Below are positions 36,724 to 47,000 of a DNA stretch of 64,000 nt, piece after piece. The translations under genes were made by a program, and so were the position numbers. Position 1 is the first letter of the stretch; each line of letters starts with the position of its first letter. Source of the stretch: Cardiocondyla obscurior. Lineage: Eukaryota; Arthropoda; Insecta; Hymenoptera; Formicidae. The stretch covers positions 6,741,001 to 6,805,000 of the forward strand of contig NC_091870.1 in assembly GCF_019399895.1 (NCBI RefSeq), in the 5' to 3' direction. The notes beneath the pieces are model-generated. The model was not told the DNA's origin. It searched no databases and was given only the letters and a program-made list of their open reading frames with translations.

Positions 36724-39700
36724 ATGACAGTAATAAGAATGACCTCGCCGATAACGCCTGCATCGACCAGTCCGGACTCGCCAGATGAAGCACAGGCGTT
36801 GCAGGCAAGTCCGAAACCGGCTCATCGACTGAGTTTCTCCGTTGCGGCTCTATTGGCGGACACTAGAAAGACGTCGGATTCTTCAGCGAGGCAGGATCCA
36901 GTTTTAACGTCATCCAGATCTTCGCCTATCGTACCGTACGCGCCGATTCGGCATGAGCATCGTGCGTTGAAGCATCCGTGTGATTTCAAAACGTCAAAAT
37001 ACACCTTGTCGTCGTCGCCGAGTCTCACAATCAGCCAAGAGTTCAGACTGATGCACTGCACCTCGCCTCACAGCACTCCAGAGTCGAAAACACCGCCGAG
37101 GTATTCCGAAGCGATCGACTACGCCTGCCACATCGAGTCACCCGGCAAGCGATCGACCTCCGGCAGCATCGACTATCGCGTGCACCCATCCGCCGACGCC
37201 AGCACCACGCCGGAACCAATGGTAGGCTGCTCCGCGTCTCCAAAAATTATCGGCAGTCATCAAGATGCTGGTTCGCAATCGCCGAGAAGTAGCTCTCACG
37301 GCGAAGTCCGCTCGCGGTGTTCGGAAACGGACGACATCGAAGAGGACGACGAGAGCCGGCTAGTTGACGTCGAGGATCTCCAGCATTCGTCCAGTCCAAC
37401 TCCCATTAGGCCGACGCCGGCCTATCTCGGCGGTTTCGCTACTATCGGCGGTATTCCGGAGATTTCATCTGGTCTTCATTCCGCAGTTTGGGGCGGCGGT
37501 CATCAGGACGCGGCCACAGCCGCCGCAGCGGCCGCGGCGGCCGCGGCCAGGGCTACATTCTTCTCTTCTCACTTCTCCCATCATGCTCCTCTGAACGGTA
37601 AGCGATAGCTTTTACTTTTTAACGCTGTACTATGTATTTTGGATGTTAGTACGCTGACGTGATTAATGCGACTAATTAGATGTCATCGTTTACATCTGAA
37701 TACTTAAATCTTTATCGGCGATGAAAAGAATGACGTTTGACAAGTCTCGTTTTCTTTCACGTCTTGAATAATAGTTCTCTTGAGTAGCCTTAATCTTCTC
37801 ATTAAGTAGTCATTAATCATTTGGTCGCACTAATGTTAATTTCAAAAGTGTCGACCTGTTTGACTGTGTGATGACAAGTGTGTTTGCGATTGTCTTTGAA
37901 CTTTGGCGGAGTGCCAATCGCCCTTGTGTTCCTCGGTAGATTCTTTTCATGGTTCATTGCGGCCAAAGCGATTACGTGGTTACAGATGCGGTTTACGGAT
38001 GGCAATTTCTCGCTGCTACATCGAATCCAGACAACTTTACTCCTTATCGATACGTAATATTGAACGTGACGATATTCCGAAAACATAAGCTTCGCAAAAT
38101 ACTATCTCGTGGCAATAATCATATAAATATACTTTTCTGTTTACGGTTTTACAAGTCGCAATTTTAATATCGTATAATAATTTAATAATTTTGATATTCC
38201 AAAAATATAAGTTTCGCAAAAGATTATCTCGTGGTAATAATCATACAAATATACTTTCTGTTTACGGTTTTACAAGTCGCAATTTTAATATCGTATAATA
38301 ATTTAATAATTTTGATATTCCGAAAACATAAGTTACGCAAAAGATTATCTCGTGGTAATAATCATACAAATATACTTTCTGTTTATAGTTTTACAAGTCT
38401 CAATTTTAACATTATATAATAATTTAATAATTTTCTTACAAATTATTTAACTGTTTACGGTTTTACAAGTCGCAATTTTAATATCGTATAATAATTTAAT
38501 CATTTTGATATTCCGAAAATATAAGTTACGCAAAAGATTATCTCGTGGTAATAATCATACAAATATACTTTCTATTTATAGTTTTGCAAGTCGCAATTTT
38601 AACGTCATATAATAATTTAATAATTTTCCTACAAATTATTTAACTGCAAGTATACAATTTAACGTAATTCGCCAATTGACGGATGTCTCATCGATATTTT
38701 TTATCAACTATTTAACACGATTGTAAAATAAATGATATCACCTCTGAGGTTAATTAGTTAAACGATTTACGAATCACAAAAGATAGTCTCGTGTTGTCAC
38801 GTTTCGTGATTTCACGTGAGCTCATAAACGTGACATGAACGTTCATCATTTTTTTAAAATAGAAAAAAAACAGAGCTTACTTATTTGTCCGTCATGTAAA
38901 TGTATGTGAGCTCATGTGACGTGACAACAGTTTGTATCCGGCTTAACTAGCACGCAAACTTTTTAACGAAAAAATGAAAATTATCGAAAGGCATCACGGG
39001 GCAAATCGAGTAATCGCCGAACAAAAATTGTTTTTCTAACCGAACAAAAATATTGCCCCGGCCACCGGCTGAACGATAGCCTACCGTCGCTTCACTGCAC
39101 GGGCCAGACATTCTCATACATACATTGTAGCTTGATAAAATTGTTACGAAAGAATTTCTGATTCATAGACAAAATATTTACTTAACGCTATTTTGCAATA
39201 AAATCTATCTCAACACTCTTCAAACATTTAATCATTTTTATTGCCAAATGTAATTAGCTTGTTTGCTATTACGTCGATTATTTTATCAGTTTCTGATTTT
39301 CTTTTTTTTTTTTTTCTTTTGTACGAAAAATAGCTGCTTATAAACACAAAGCATTCTCAAACGAAATCCCGTATGAAATATACGATACAGGCAAAATGCC
39401 ATAATTCTGAAATATGAACTCTCGTGAAGGGTATTTCCACAGATCGGCGCACCCCTTCAAAGTTTTACGCCACCGTTCTTTTGTCGTGATTATCTTAAAT
39501 AAGCGATCCTACGTCGTAAAAAAATTTACTGTTCCGTACAAGTACCGCAATGTTTAGATAATTTGATTTCTAAATTGTATAAACAATATACAACAAGCCT
39601 AAAAGTATTGCTATAATTTAAGAATAATACTTCGATTAAAGTTTATATAAAAAAAAAATGTAAAAGCTGAAATCTCACAAACATACGAATTATGTCGAAA

Positions 39701-41766
39701 CGTGCTTTACTTTGTTCACAAACATCTGAACCGATATTTTCCTACGCGGTATACTCAAACGGAGTGAAGAAATTAAACACGATTGTATCGGCAACGTTAA
39801 TTCCTTCGATCGTTACGCAACGCAATAAAAGACATTTTACGGTTCATGATCCCTTTCCAGTTTGCATTACGCCCACCCGATGCACGTTGCATTCGCGGAA
39901 CACGCTTATCTCGGCGGAATCAGCTAATTATTTCGAATGCACGTTCTCGATCGGTGGCTAAGGACCGAAATTGGCCTCCGCGTTTTTGGTGGCCCCACGA
40001 CGGAGAGATCATCGAATGCCGAGACTAATTGGGACCCTTAGCGAGCGGTGAGGAACGTATACAAAGGACAATTCCGAAGTAGAATCGGGCATGGCGCATG
40101 CTGCCGTGTTATAAGTCTGGGTTGATGCGTAGAGAGTCTTGGAACGCGGACAGGGAGAAACGAGGAGGGACCAGGCGAGAGGAGGCGAGCGAAGGGCGGT
40201 TCCGACGACGAATTTGAAATTCAGAAACGGCAACTGCCAAGACGACGACGACGTGGCCTTTTGTCTCGTCGTGATCTCGGCTCGCTGCTCAGCACAGAAG
40301 CTGTTCACCTCCGCTCTACAAATCTGTCAATTGTCTTGAGACAAATCTCGAGGAATATAACCGATATATTCCGATACCAGACTCCCCGTGTTTCTTTCTG
40401 CTTCGATTCAATATCTTCTCAATAATCTGAACGTAAACGTGGAACGATGTTTTTCTTTATATTAAGCTCTCCGATATTTATAACACAGAAATAATTATGT
40501 AAGCTAATAAAATAATGTTTAACCATACCGTCATATGTGCGCAATTAACCGACGATTGACGTTTTGTTTTAAGTAAGCGAGCGAAAAATATCAAGAATAT
40601 CACCGACGGGGTCTTTCGCGCGAGCAGGCGTTACGATCGGCACTCTTATGCGAGCGGTAGCCGCGGCCCGGTCGTGTAGAAACAATTCGCGGCCGGAATT
40701 TTGCGGTCGGCCGGCAAAAAAGTAATGAGGCCAGTTTGCGGCGCCGTTCCGACGGAAAAATTATGAATTGCACCCTAAAAAGACGCGCTTGCCCTCGCCG
40801 GGCTATTCCGTCGGTTCGAGGCCGACAAAAACGGGACATTGCGGTCTCGGGCCCTTCCCGCCGCGGACCTACCTATCCCGCGGAACACCTTCGCGAGATA
40901 TCTGTCCGTCAGTTTGTTTCGTACGAGCATAATGCTCGCCGCTAGCTGCTCTCGTGCGCAACATGCACTTCGATTAAGAGCGTGTTCCTTTTTTTTTTTC
41001 TTTCAGAAAACGGCGAGCCAGCTAAGATTAAGTGCAACCTGAGGAAGCACAAGCCTAACCGAAAGCCCAGAACGCCCTTCACGACCGAGCAGCTACTGGC
41101 TCTCGAGAAGAAGTTCAGGGAGAGACAGTACTTGAGCGTCGCCGAGAGGGCGGAGTTCTCGTCGTCGTTGCACCTCACGGAGACACAGGTAGGAACTTAT
41201 TGGTCATGTTTTGTGTACAAGTTGACGAATATTAAAAGAAATATTCTTAAATTGTGACTTAAGTCTGTTTAAAAATTTTGAAAGATTTGAATTGCGACTG
41301 CACTCAAAGAAAAATATAATTGGGATAATAATATATAATTTGACTATAAAAAAAAATGTTAAAAAAGGGACCAATAATATTTTTATATTAAAATGAATAT
41401 ATTCATTCTATTGATGTAACGTTATTTATACACAACGGGAGTTCAGAAATCTACGAATTAACGTCGTTATATCTCGTATTAATCATTGTGTCGGAACTAA
41501 TCACCCTAAATACGCCGTTGCAAAGTCGAATTGATTTATTGTTGCAGGTAAAGATCTGGTTTCAAAACCGACGTGCCAAGGCGAAGCGTTTGCAAGAAGC
41601 GGAAATCGAGAAGCTGAGAATGTCGGCTGTGAGACAGCAACATACGGCGCTCTACGGCTCGCATCCGGGAATCTTAACCCCCGCAGGACTTTATCCCGTA
41701 GGAATGCTATCTCATCCAGGGCTGACGTCTCATCACACAATCGCTCAGCACCCCGCGAGAGAATGA
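36724..41766 (+). CDS. Msx/Drop-class homeobox protein, gene B (complete, three exons)
   Basis: Exons are 36724-37597, 41007-41188 and 41548-41766 (874, 182 and 219 nt), giving 424 residues and a TGA stop. Donors are GTAAGC and GTAGGA; acceptors are CAG. The junctions are phase 1 and phase 0, and the frame is open throughout. Residues 36-49 contain FSVAALLAD, the eh1/MH1 Groucho-binding motif of Msx repressors. Residues 50-200 are Ser/Pro-rich, 201-219 acidic, and 263-275 poly-alanine. The homeodomain is at about 309-368 with Pro7, L16, F20, W48, F49, Q50 and N51, followed by an Ala/His/Gly/Pro-containing tail of 56 residues. Insect Msx proteins act in the nucleus as repressors that set dorsal neural column and muscle identity. 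The ATG has A at -3 and an in-frame stop 10 bp upstream; Met6 is an alternative. Drosophila Drop is somewhat longer. The Drop/msh orthology is likely, but two Msx genes are present here, so the exact symbol is left open. Confidence 0.96.
37598..41006 (+). other. Intron 1 of gene B
   Basis: A 3409-bp phase-1 intron with GTAAGC donor and TTTCAG acceptor after a poly-T tract at 40988-41003. It contains the tandem repeat at 38071-38645, AT-rich DNA to about 39700, and a CpG-richer part at about 39850-40980 that could hold an intronic enhancer. ORFs within it have no domain. Confidence 0.9.
38071..38645. repeat. About 121-bp tandem repeat in intron 1 of gene B
   Basis: GATATTCC plus CGAAAACATAAG or a close variant begins at 38071, 38193, 38314 and 38507. 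The first two periods are 122 and 121 bp. The third is 193 bp because a partial unit starting GTTTACGGTTTTACAAGTCGC is inserted. Units contain TCGTGGTAATAATCATA and ATAATTTAATAATTTT. Units two to four are more alike than unit one. Confidence 0.88.
41189..41547 (+). other. Intron 2 of gene B, splitting the homeodomain
   Basis: A 359-bp phase-0 intron between homeodomain positions 44 and 45, at the same codon as in gene A. It contains a fragment of a dispersed repeat (41268-41390). Confidence 0.93.
41268..41390. repeat. Dispersed repeat fragment inside the homeodomain intron of gene B
   Basis: ATTTTGAAAGATTTGAATTGCGACTGCA matches 34186-34213 and resembles 53035-53065. The following AAAAATATAATTG, GACTATAAAAAAAA and AAGGGACCAAYAATATTTTT blocks match 52650-52725. 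It fills about a third of the intron. Confidence 0.7.
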
Positions 41767-42344
41767 GAGCAGTAACACCCGGTTAAAAACCGCTGAAAGG
41801 ATTTGTCATCGAATCTCATGTTGTTCACGTCATCGGGGAATAATTTCAACCGCGCGAAAAAAAAAAAAAAAAAAAGAAAGAAAGAAAAAAAAACCATTTG
41901 AAAATAATGTAATTACATCAATTAATAATCTTAAAAATGATCTCGAGGAGAGAGAAAGAGAGATAGAGAGATCTTCATTGGCTTTATACTTTTCCAGTAT
42001 TAGTTTATAAAAGAAGACGCCTGTTAAAAAATTTGTCTGTGCCAATGTCGTCTATTTTAAAAAGGCTGGACATTGTAAATAGGATTGTAAATATTACTCA
42101 TGCATTGCGCGTTAATCACTTTGTACATAAATACCTAGTAACTATTTGAAAAATAGGGTTGCATTTGTATCGTTGAATGCAAATAAAAAAAAAATAATAA
42201 ATGAATCTCAGTAATATGGAGAAAAACTCTTTTTCCAATTTTGTATAAATGTAAAGCAAACGCAACGACGATCAGAAAAATTTATTTAATAAATTGTATT
42301 ATCTTAATCACCACAGTTTATTTCCCTCATTGCCTAGAAAATCC
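41767..42344 (+). other. 3' UTR of gene B with candidate polyadenylation signal
   Basis: Non-coding sequence after the TGA, with a long poly-A tract at 41858-41893 and a GA-rich run at 41944-41970. AATAAA at 42182-42187 is the best-placed signal, about 420 bp after the stop. Repeat DNA begins soon after (42345). Confidence 0.5.
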
Positions 42345-42630
42345 TTTCTTATTGATTTTTAATTAAAATGTAAAGGAAGCATGTGGTTAGGCCAGTAAAT
42401 AAAATGTAATGAACACTGTATATGAGTATTTATTTACTGATGTCTTAAATTTCATTAAGAAATGTAATGAACACTGTATATAAATATTCATTTACTGATG
42501 TCTTAATTTTCATAATTAATTCATTTACTGATTTCTTAAATTTTATAATAAAAATTATGAAATTTAAGACATCAGTAAATAAATACTCATATACAGTGTT
42601 CATTACAATTTATTTACGGGCCTAACCACA
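42345..42630. repeat. Foldback element, copy 1 (partner at 55405-55695)
   Basis: It starts TTCTTATTGATTTTTAATTA. The TGTGGTTAGGCC block at 42381 pairs with GGGCCTAACCACA at 42618-42630. Both arms contain AACACTGTATATGAGTAT and its inverse, and the left arm has an internal direct repeat of the AATGTAATGAACACTGTATAT block (at about 42406 and 42462). The outer right end present in the 55.4 kb copy is missing here, so this copy is truncated on the right. Confidence 0.85.
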
Positions 42631-42680
42631 TATTTATTAATATTTAATACATTTATATACTTTAATTAATTTTCCGAATA

Positions 42681-42830
42681 TATTCGGACACTAAATTATA
42701 ATAAAATAAAATTAATGTATTTTACAAAATAAAAATAAAATTAATATTTTGTGAGATAACCAAATATTAATTTTATTTTTATTTTGTAAAATACATTAAT
42801 TTTATTTTATTATAATTTAGTGTCCGAATA
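42681..42830. repeat. 150-bp near-perfect palindrome
   Basis: TATTCGGACACTAAATTATA (42681-42700) is the inverse of 42811-42830. Pairing continues almost to the centre near 42755. It lies only 50 bp from the preceding foldback element but shares no sequence with it. Confidence 0.88.
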
Positions 42831-43907
42831 CTTTTGTAAGACGATAAATGTATGCAGAAACAGGCTAACATCAAACGTAATTTGTTTTTGTGTCAAACAA
42901 AAATTCGAGATATCTGTTCTGGATAAGAAGAACACAGTCGAGATAAAACGGAAACGGCCAGTAATAATTAAGATGATTAAAAAATTAAAGGAACAAGGAA
43001 ACGTGAAGGTTCATTGTATAAATATTACGCGGTACCCGAGAATGGCGTCTCTGTGCGTAAATGTCGTTGGGATAAATTAGCCGTGGCAATTAGTTTCGGA
43101 ATCGACTTCGCCGGGTGGTTGGCGCCACCATCTTGATTGCACCCGGGGAAGAATCTTCGAAGACAGTAGTCAGCACTGTTTGCCGAAAGGCCCGCGCCGT
43201 TCGCGCGGGCTAATTAGCGATGCCCGCCGAGATACCGCCAACGTGCGCTAATAATACCGAGCATAAATATTCCGAATTTTTTCGTCTCGTAGCCTGTCCG
43301 TCCCGGTTACCCCCTTTCATTCGCAAACGGTTGTCCGCGATATATCATTAATAGGAATAATAATAGAAATAATAATAATATAATTGAAATAAGAAAGAGC
43401 ATATTTTATATTATATTAATTAAAATTTCAATCGTCGATTGAGATTCACTTTATTAAGGCACTTTAACAGTGTACTTTTGGGAATCACTGTAATTAGAAA
43501 GAGCACGTCGGATTGTGCACCTATCATTTTAACAAAAAAGATAAATGGAGAGACGAGAATGTGCGTCGATTCCGGGACATTAAATAAAGAGCGTTAATTT
43601 TTGCTACGTAAAATTTGCCCAACGTTTTCTCACAAAAATATTATTTGAGTAAAATTATAAAACTTTTGACAGCGTACAGTTGCGCGCAAGGTACCACCGT
43701 AGCTCTTAATAATGTAGTAATACAGAACATTTGAAAGAAAAAAAAAAGAAACTATAATATTCCAGAAATAGATCTCTTTCCCTTCGGTACAGATTAACTT
43801 TGGAGATGTCGTAGAGATATAAAGTCATTTCAGTCGACTGCTCTGCTATAGGAGACTTTTTCACGCGCGCATCTTTCTTTCCCTCTAACAATATCAGCGA
43901 AAAGTAC
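42831..43907. other. Intergenic sequence, no gene recognised
   Basis: A compact block at 43080-43290 contains CTAATTAGCGATGCCCGCC and GCTAATAATACC, so homeodomain-type TAAT cores sit in GC-rich context; a regulatory element is possible. The short ORF at 42820-43080 begins inside the palindrome and has no domain. Confidence 0.4.
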
Positions 43908-43910
43908 AGT

Positions 43911-44063
43911 GTTAATATCTCCATAGTATACGATCATTCTATTTCTCGTGTACGAGAAATCATCGCCAAGTGTAGGATGTTCCCCAAAAGAAGCTTTGGT
44001 CCTACAATGCCGAATAAAGTCGCGGATCTTTTCAAGCGAAGACGTTTTATTACTGTCGACCAT
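43911..44063 (-). pseudogene. Conserved minus-strand ORF start in module copy 1, unassigned
   Basis: Reading left from 44063, the frame begins MVDSNKTSSLEKIRDF and continues with KASFGEHPTLGDDF and TRNRMIVYYGDINT up to the module boundary. The sister copy (46484 leftward) keeps the frame with two noticed residue changes (V/A and R/W). Beyond the boundary the two frames differ, so each is a truncated start. The function is unknown. Confidence 0.3.
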
Positions 44064-44282
44064 TCAATCTCGATGAAGTGACTCCCCGTTTTCAGCCTTT
44101 TCGAAAATCACAAAGTAGTAGTGCGTAACGTGTAGGTGAAATGCAGCGGCACAGAAATACGTGAGAAACCCGGTATTCGCTGTATATTTTTTTATATATA
44201 ATTTTTTATATAATTTTATATATAATTTTTTATATATAATTTTATATTTTATATAAAATTTGATATATAATTTTTTTATATA

Positions 44283-44632
44283 CAGGGTGTCTCAGCCCAT
44301 GTGTAAAATCCTATACAGATAGGTAGGTCTTAGGGAGATAAATAAAAAAAGTTCTTTAACGTTTTGAAAAATTCTCAATACTTATTAAAAAAATTAATTT
44401 GTCTAGCGCAAGAGGACAAGGAAGCTATAGGTGAGTGAGCGCGATAGGCGACGGCGCCAATCGCCTGTCGCGCTCACTTGCCCGCAGCTTCCTTGTCGCT
44501 CTTGCGCTAAACAAATTAATTTTTTTCTCAATAACAATTGAGAATTTTATAAAATGTTACAGAACTTTTTTATTTATCTCCCTAAGACCTACCTATCTGT
44601 ATAGGATTTTACACATGAGCTGAGACACCCTG
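44283..44632. mobile_element. Palindromic Tc1/mariner-type MITE, copy 2, with empty-site control at 46.7 kb
   Basis: It begins CAGGGTGTCTCAGCCC and ends GGGCTGAGACACCCTG if the right end is read as AGCTGAGACACCCTG with one mismatch; TA lies on both sides (44281-44282 and 44633-44634). The sister module at about 46720-46740 reads straight through with one TA. The inner stem pairs GTGAGCGCGATAGGCGA with its inverse. This subfamily differs from the copies at 25498 and 53500 in its subterminal sequence. Confidence 0.9.
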
Positions 44633-44732
44633 TATAAAAAAATATACAGCGAATACCGGGTTTCTCACGTATTTCTGTGCCGCTGCATTTCACCTACACG
44701 TTACGCACTACTACTTTATAAAAAACCTTTGT

Positions 44733-44776
44733 ATATAAAAGCCGCGTTTAACTATAGTTAAACGCGGCTTTTATAT
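44733..44776. repeat. 44-bp perfect palindrome with TATAAAA on both strands (copy 1)
   Basis: Two 22-bp halves starting ATATAAAAGCCGCGTTTAAC are exact inverses without a spacer. TATAAAAG reads outward-in on both strands, so it could act as a TATA box in either direction. A 6-codon upstream ORF (ATG at 44799) follows, then the ATG at 44870. Confidence 0.9.
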
Positions 44777-44869
44777 CGTATTAATCGATTATTAAAAAAT
44801 GAACCTATTTAAAAATTGAAGACCATAGAAAAAAATTACATTAAATGCGCATTCCAACAAAATAAGAAA

Positions 44870-45055
44870 ATGCCGGCCACCGCCGAGCCATTTACTCCGT
44901 ACGATTTAGCGAGGACGTTACGAGAGTTAACTAATGCTTTAGAGCAAAGAAATATGCAAATGATAGCGTTCACGTCTGATCGGAGTGTACTTTTGCGTTG
45001 GGAAGAAGCTTCTCAGATACGTTTTCTAGCCCGTCCCCTGCCTCTCCCGTCGTAG
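44870..45055 (+). CDS. Short ORF starting at the right end of the duplicated module, unassigned
   Basis: 61 codons beginning MPATAEPFTPYDLARTLREL and continuing through an apparently helical TNALEQRNMQMIAF segment, then a Pro/Leu-rich end that looks like read-through into unrelated DNA. The first dozen codons are conserved in the module copy at 46967, where the frame then diverges. It could be the N-terminus of an element gene cut off at the repeat boundary. No family was recognised. Confidence 0.25.
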   Translation: MPATAEPFTPYDLARTLRELTNALEQRNMQMIAFTSDRSVLLRWEEASQIRFLARPLPLPS

Positions 45056-46328
45056 TCTTTCTATCCTTCTTTCTCTTCGGTCACTTTGCCTCTCCGCTCG
45101 GGTTTTGCCCGGGGACGGAGCTCCCTTCATTTTATTTTTGCGTCCGAGACGCGCTCGTTTGCTATCTCAGTTCAACGCTAACAAGCCTGTTAGCGGCAAT
45201 TATTCTAATTAATATCTCCCCCATTGGCGGGCGACGAGAAGAGGGTCTTTCTCCACCCTATCCCGCGGTCACTTTCGAGGCTTTTCTCTCCGGTCGGCTT
45301 GTCCCGGGCCCCGTTTCGCGTGGACGTGGCGTGGAGAGTGAGAGATCACGCGAGGAGCAACCGAGAAAGGGAGAGAGAAGGGAAGAGTCTATCGGCTGAC
45401 TTTACGACGCTTCTCGTGTGGTTTTTGCGTCTGCCGCGTGATTGGCTATTATCGTCTCTTCCTCCTCGACTATATACCGCGCCGCGGCTCGCTACGCAGG
45501 ATTGAGTTTTCCTCTCCTCCTTTTGTCTCCTCTTTCCGCGGCGCCTTCGAGCGGCGAAAAGGAGCCTGAGATACCCCGCGCCCGGTTTACAACGAGTTAG
45601 AGAGAGACGGCGGAATTGGGGATGAGGAAAGAAGCCCTTCTGGGCCCGGCCTCTAATTGTATTTGCTCTCGCGTTTAAGACTTTTTAAACGTACGGGTAC
45701 CGGGGGAAGGGAAAGAAGAGACAGGACCCGATCATTATGCCAGCGGTCGCCAGGTTTAACAGCGAGAGCGCCTCGAGCGTTCATCTTATTCCGCCTCGTT
45801 CCATTCGTCTCGCACGCTACTCCTTAGATCGGGTTCTCACGCGATGACGCTTAACCTTCGTGTAATTACGCTCGGCACCGAATAAAACACGTCAAATTAT
45901 CAGCGTACCGCGCGAAAAGGATGCAATAAAACGGACGCGAGATCAACTTCGGTTACGTCAATGGTCCTTTCTCGTTCCCGGGCGCTTTCCGTTCGCGAGG
46001 AAGCATGTACTTTAACGGGAGCCAATTGCACAATCGGATTCGTGAGCAATACGTCCGGCACGTTCGTACCGATCGAATTAAAGCTAATTTGAAATTTTAA
46101 AGTCGCGCGAGGTAGCCTTGAAGGTCGTTGAAAACGAAACGGGGAAGGAAGCAAGAAACATTACGAATAATACAGAGTAAATGAAAGTGAGGGCGAGCGC
46201 TGGTACGAATTCGACGAAGGAAAAAAAAGAGGAAGAATGAGAGAAAAGCAAATGCGAATGCGTGCAGGTCCCGCGATACAGAAAGACAAGGTAGATAAGG
46301 AAGGGAAAGGGGGGACTGCGAAACTGCA
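44903..46328. other. Unique DNA between the two module copies
   Basis: GC- and CpG-richer than its surroundings, with C/T-rich stretches. At 45440-45500 an inverted CCAAT (ATTGG) is followed by CTATATA about 35 bp later, giving a promoter-like arrangement, but no downstream exon was recognised. No repeats were seen. Confidence 0.4.
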
Positions 46329-47000
46329 AGTGTTAATATCTCCATAGTATACGATCATTCTATTTCTCGTGTACGAGAAATCATCGCCAAGTGTAGGATG
46401 TTCCCCAAAAGAAGCTTTGGTCCTACAATGCCAGATAAAGTCGCGGATTTTTTCAAGCGAAGACGTTTTATTACTGTCGGCCATTCAATCTCGATGAAGT
46501 GACCGTTTTCCCCGGAAACGGGGACCGCAAGTCCCCGTTTTCAGCCTTTTCGAAAATCACAAAGTAGTAGTGCGTAACGTGTAGGTGAAATGCAGCGGCA
46601 CAGAAATACGTGAGAAACCCGGTATTCGCTGTATATTTTTTTATATATAATTTTTTATATAATTTTTTATATAATTTTTTATATATAATTTTATATTTTA
46701 TATAAAATTTTATATATAATTTTTTTATATATAAAAAAATATACAGCGAATACCGGGTTTCTCACGTATTTCTGTGCCGCTGCATTTCACCTACACGTTA
46801 CGCACTACTACTTTGTAAAAAACCTTTGTATATAAAAGCCGCGTTTAACTATAGTTAAACGCGGCTTTTATATCGTATTAATCGATTATTAAAAAATGAA
46901 CCTATTTAAAAATTGAAGACCATAAAAAAAAATTACATTAAATGCGCATTCCAACAAAATAAGAAAATGCCGGCCACCGCCGAGCCATTTACCCCGTACG
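46329..47000. repeat. Duplicated module copy 2, MITE-free
   Basis: This is the uninterrupted version of 43908-44902. The foldback arms are 46560-46649 and 46727-46815, the 44-bp palindrome is 46830-46873, and the plus-strand ATG is at 46967. It has an additional segment of about 28 bp near 46505-46535 containing GTTTTCCCCGGAAACGGGG. The minus-strand ORF starts at 46484 (MADSNKTSSLEKIRDF). Confidence 0.88.

Larger units (their letters stand above)
43908..44902. repeat. Duplicated module copy 1, interrupted by a MITE
   Basis: It runs from AGTGTTAATATCTCC to CCGTACG and matches 46329-47000 at both boundaries. In order it holds the start of a minus-strand ORF (ATG at 44063), a foldback with arms near 44110-44190 and 44641-44717 around an AT-rich core, a 44-bp perfect palindrome (44733-44776) and a plus-strand ATG at 44870. 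The MITE at 44283-44632 is inserted in the AT-rich core. No terminal inverted repeats or LTR-type ends were recognised. Confidence 0.85.

Noticed and set aside
43908..47000. Pair of LTRs flanking a retrotransposon
   Set aside because: The two copies are direct repeats, but there is no TG...CA boundary, primer-binding site or gag/pol between them; the intervening 1.4 kb is unique DNA.
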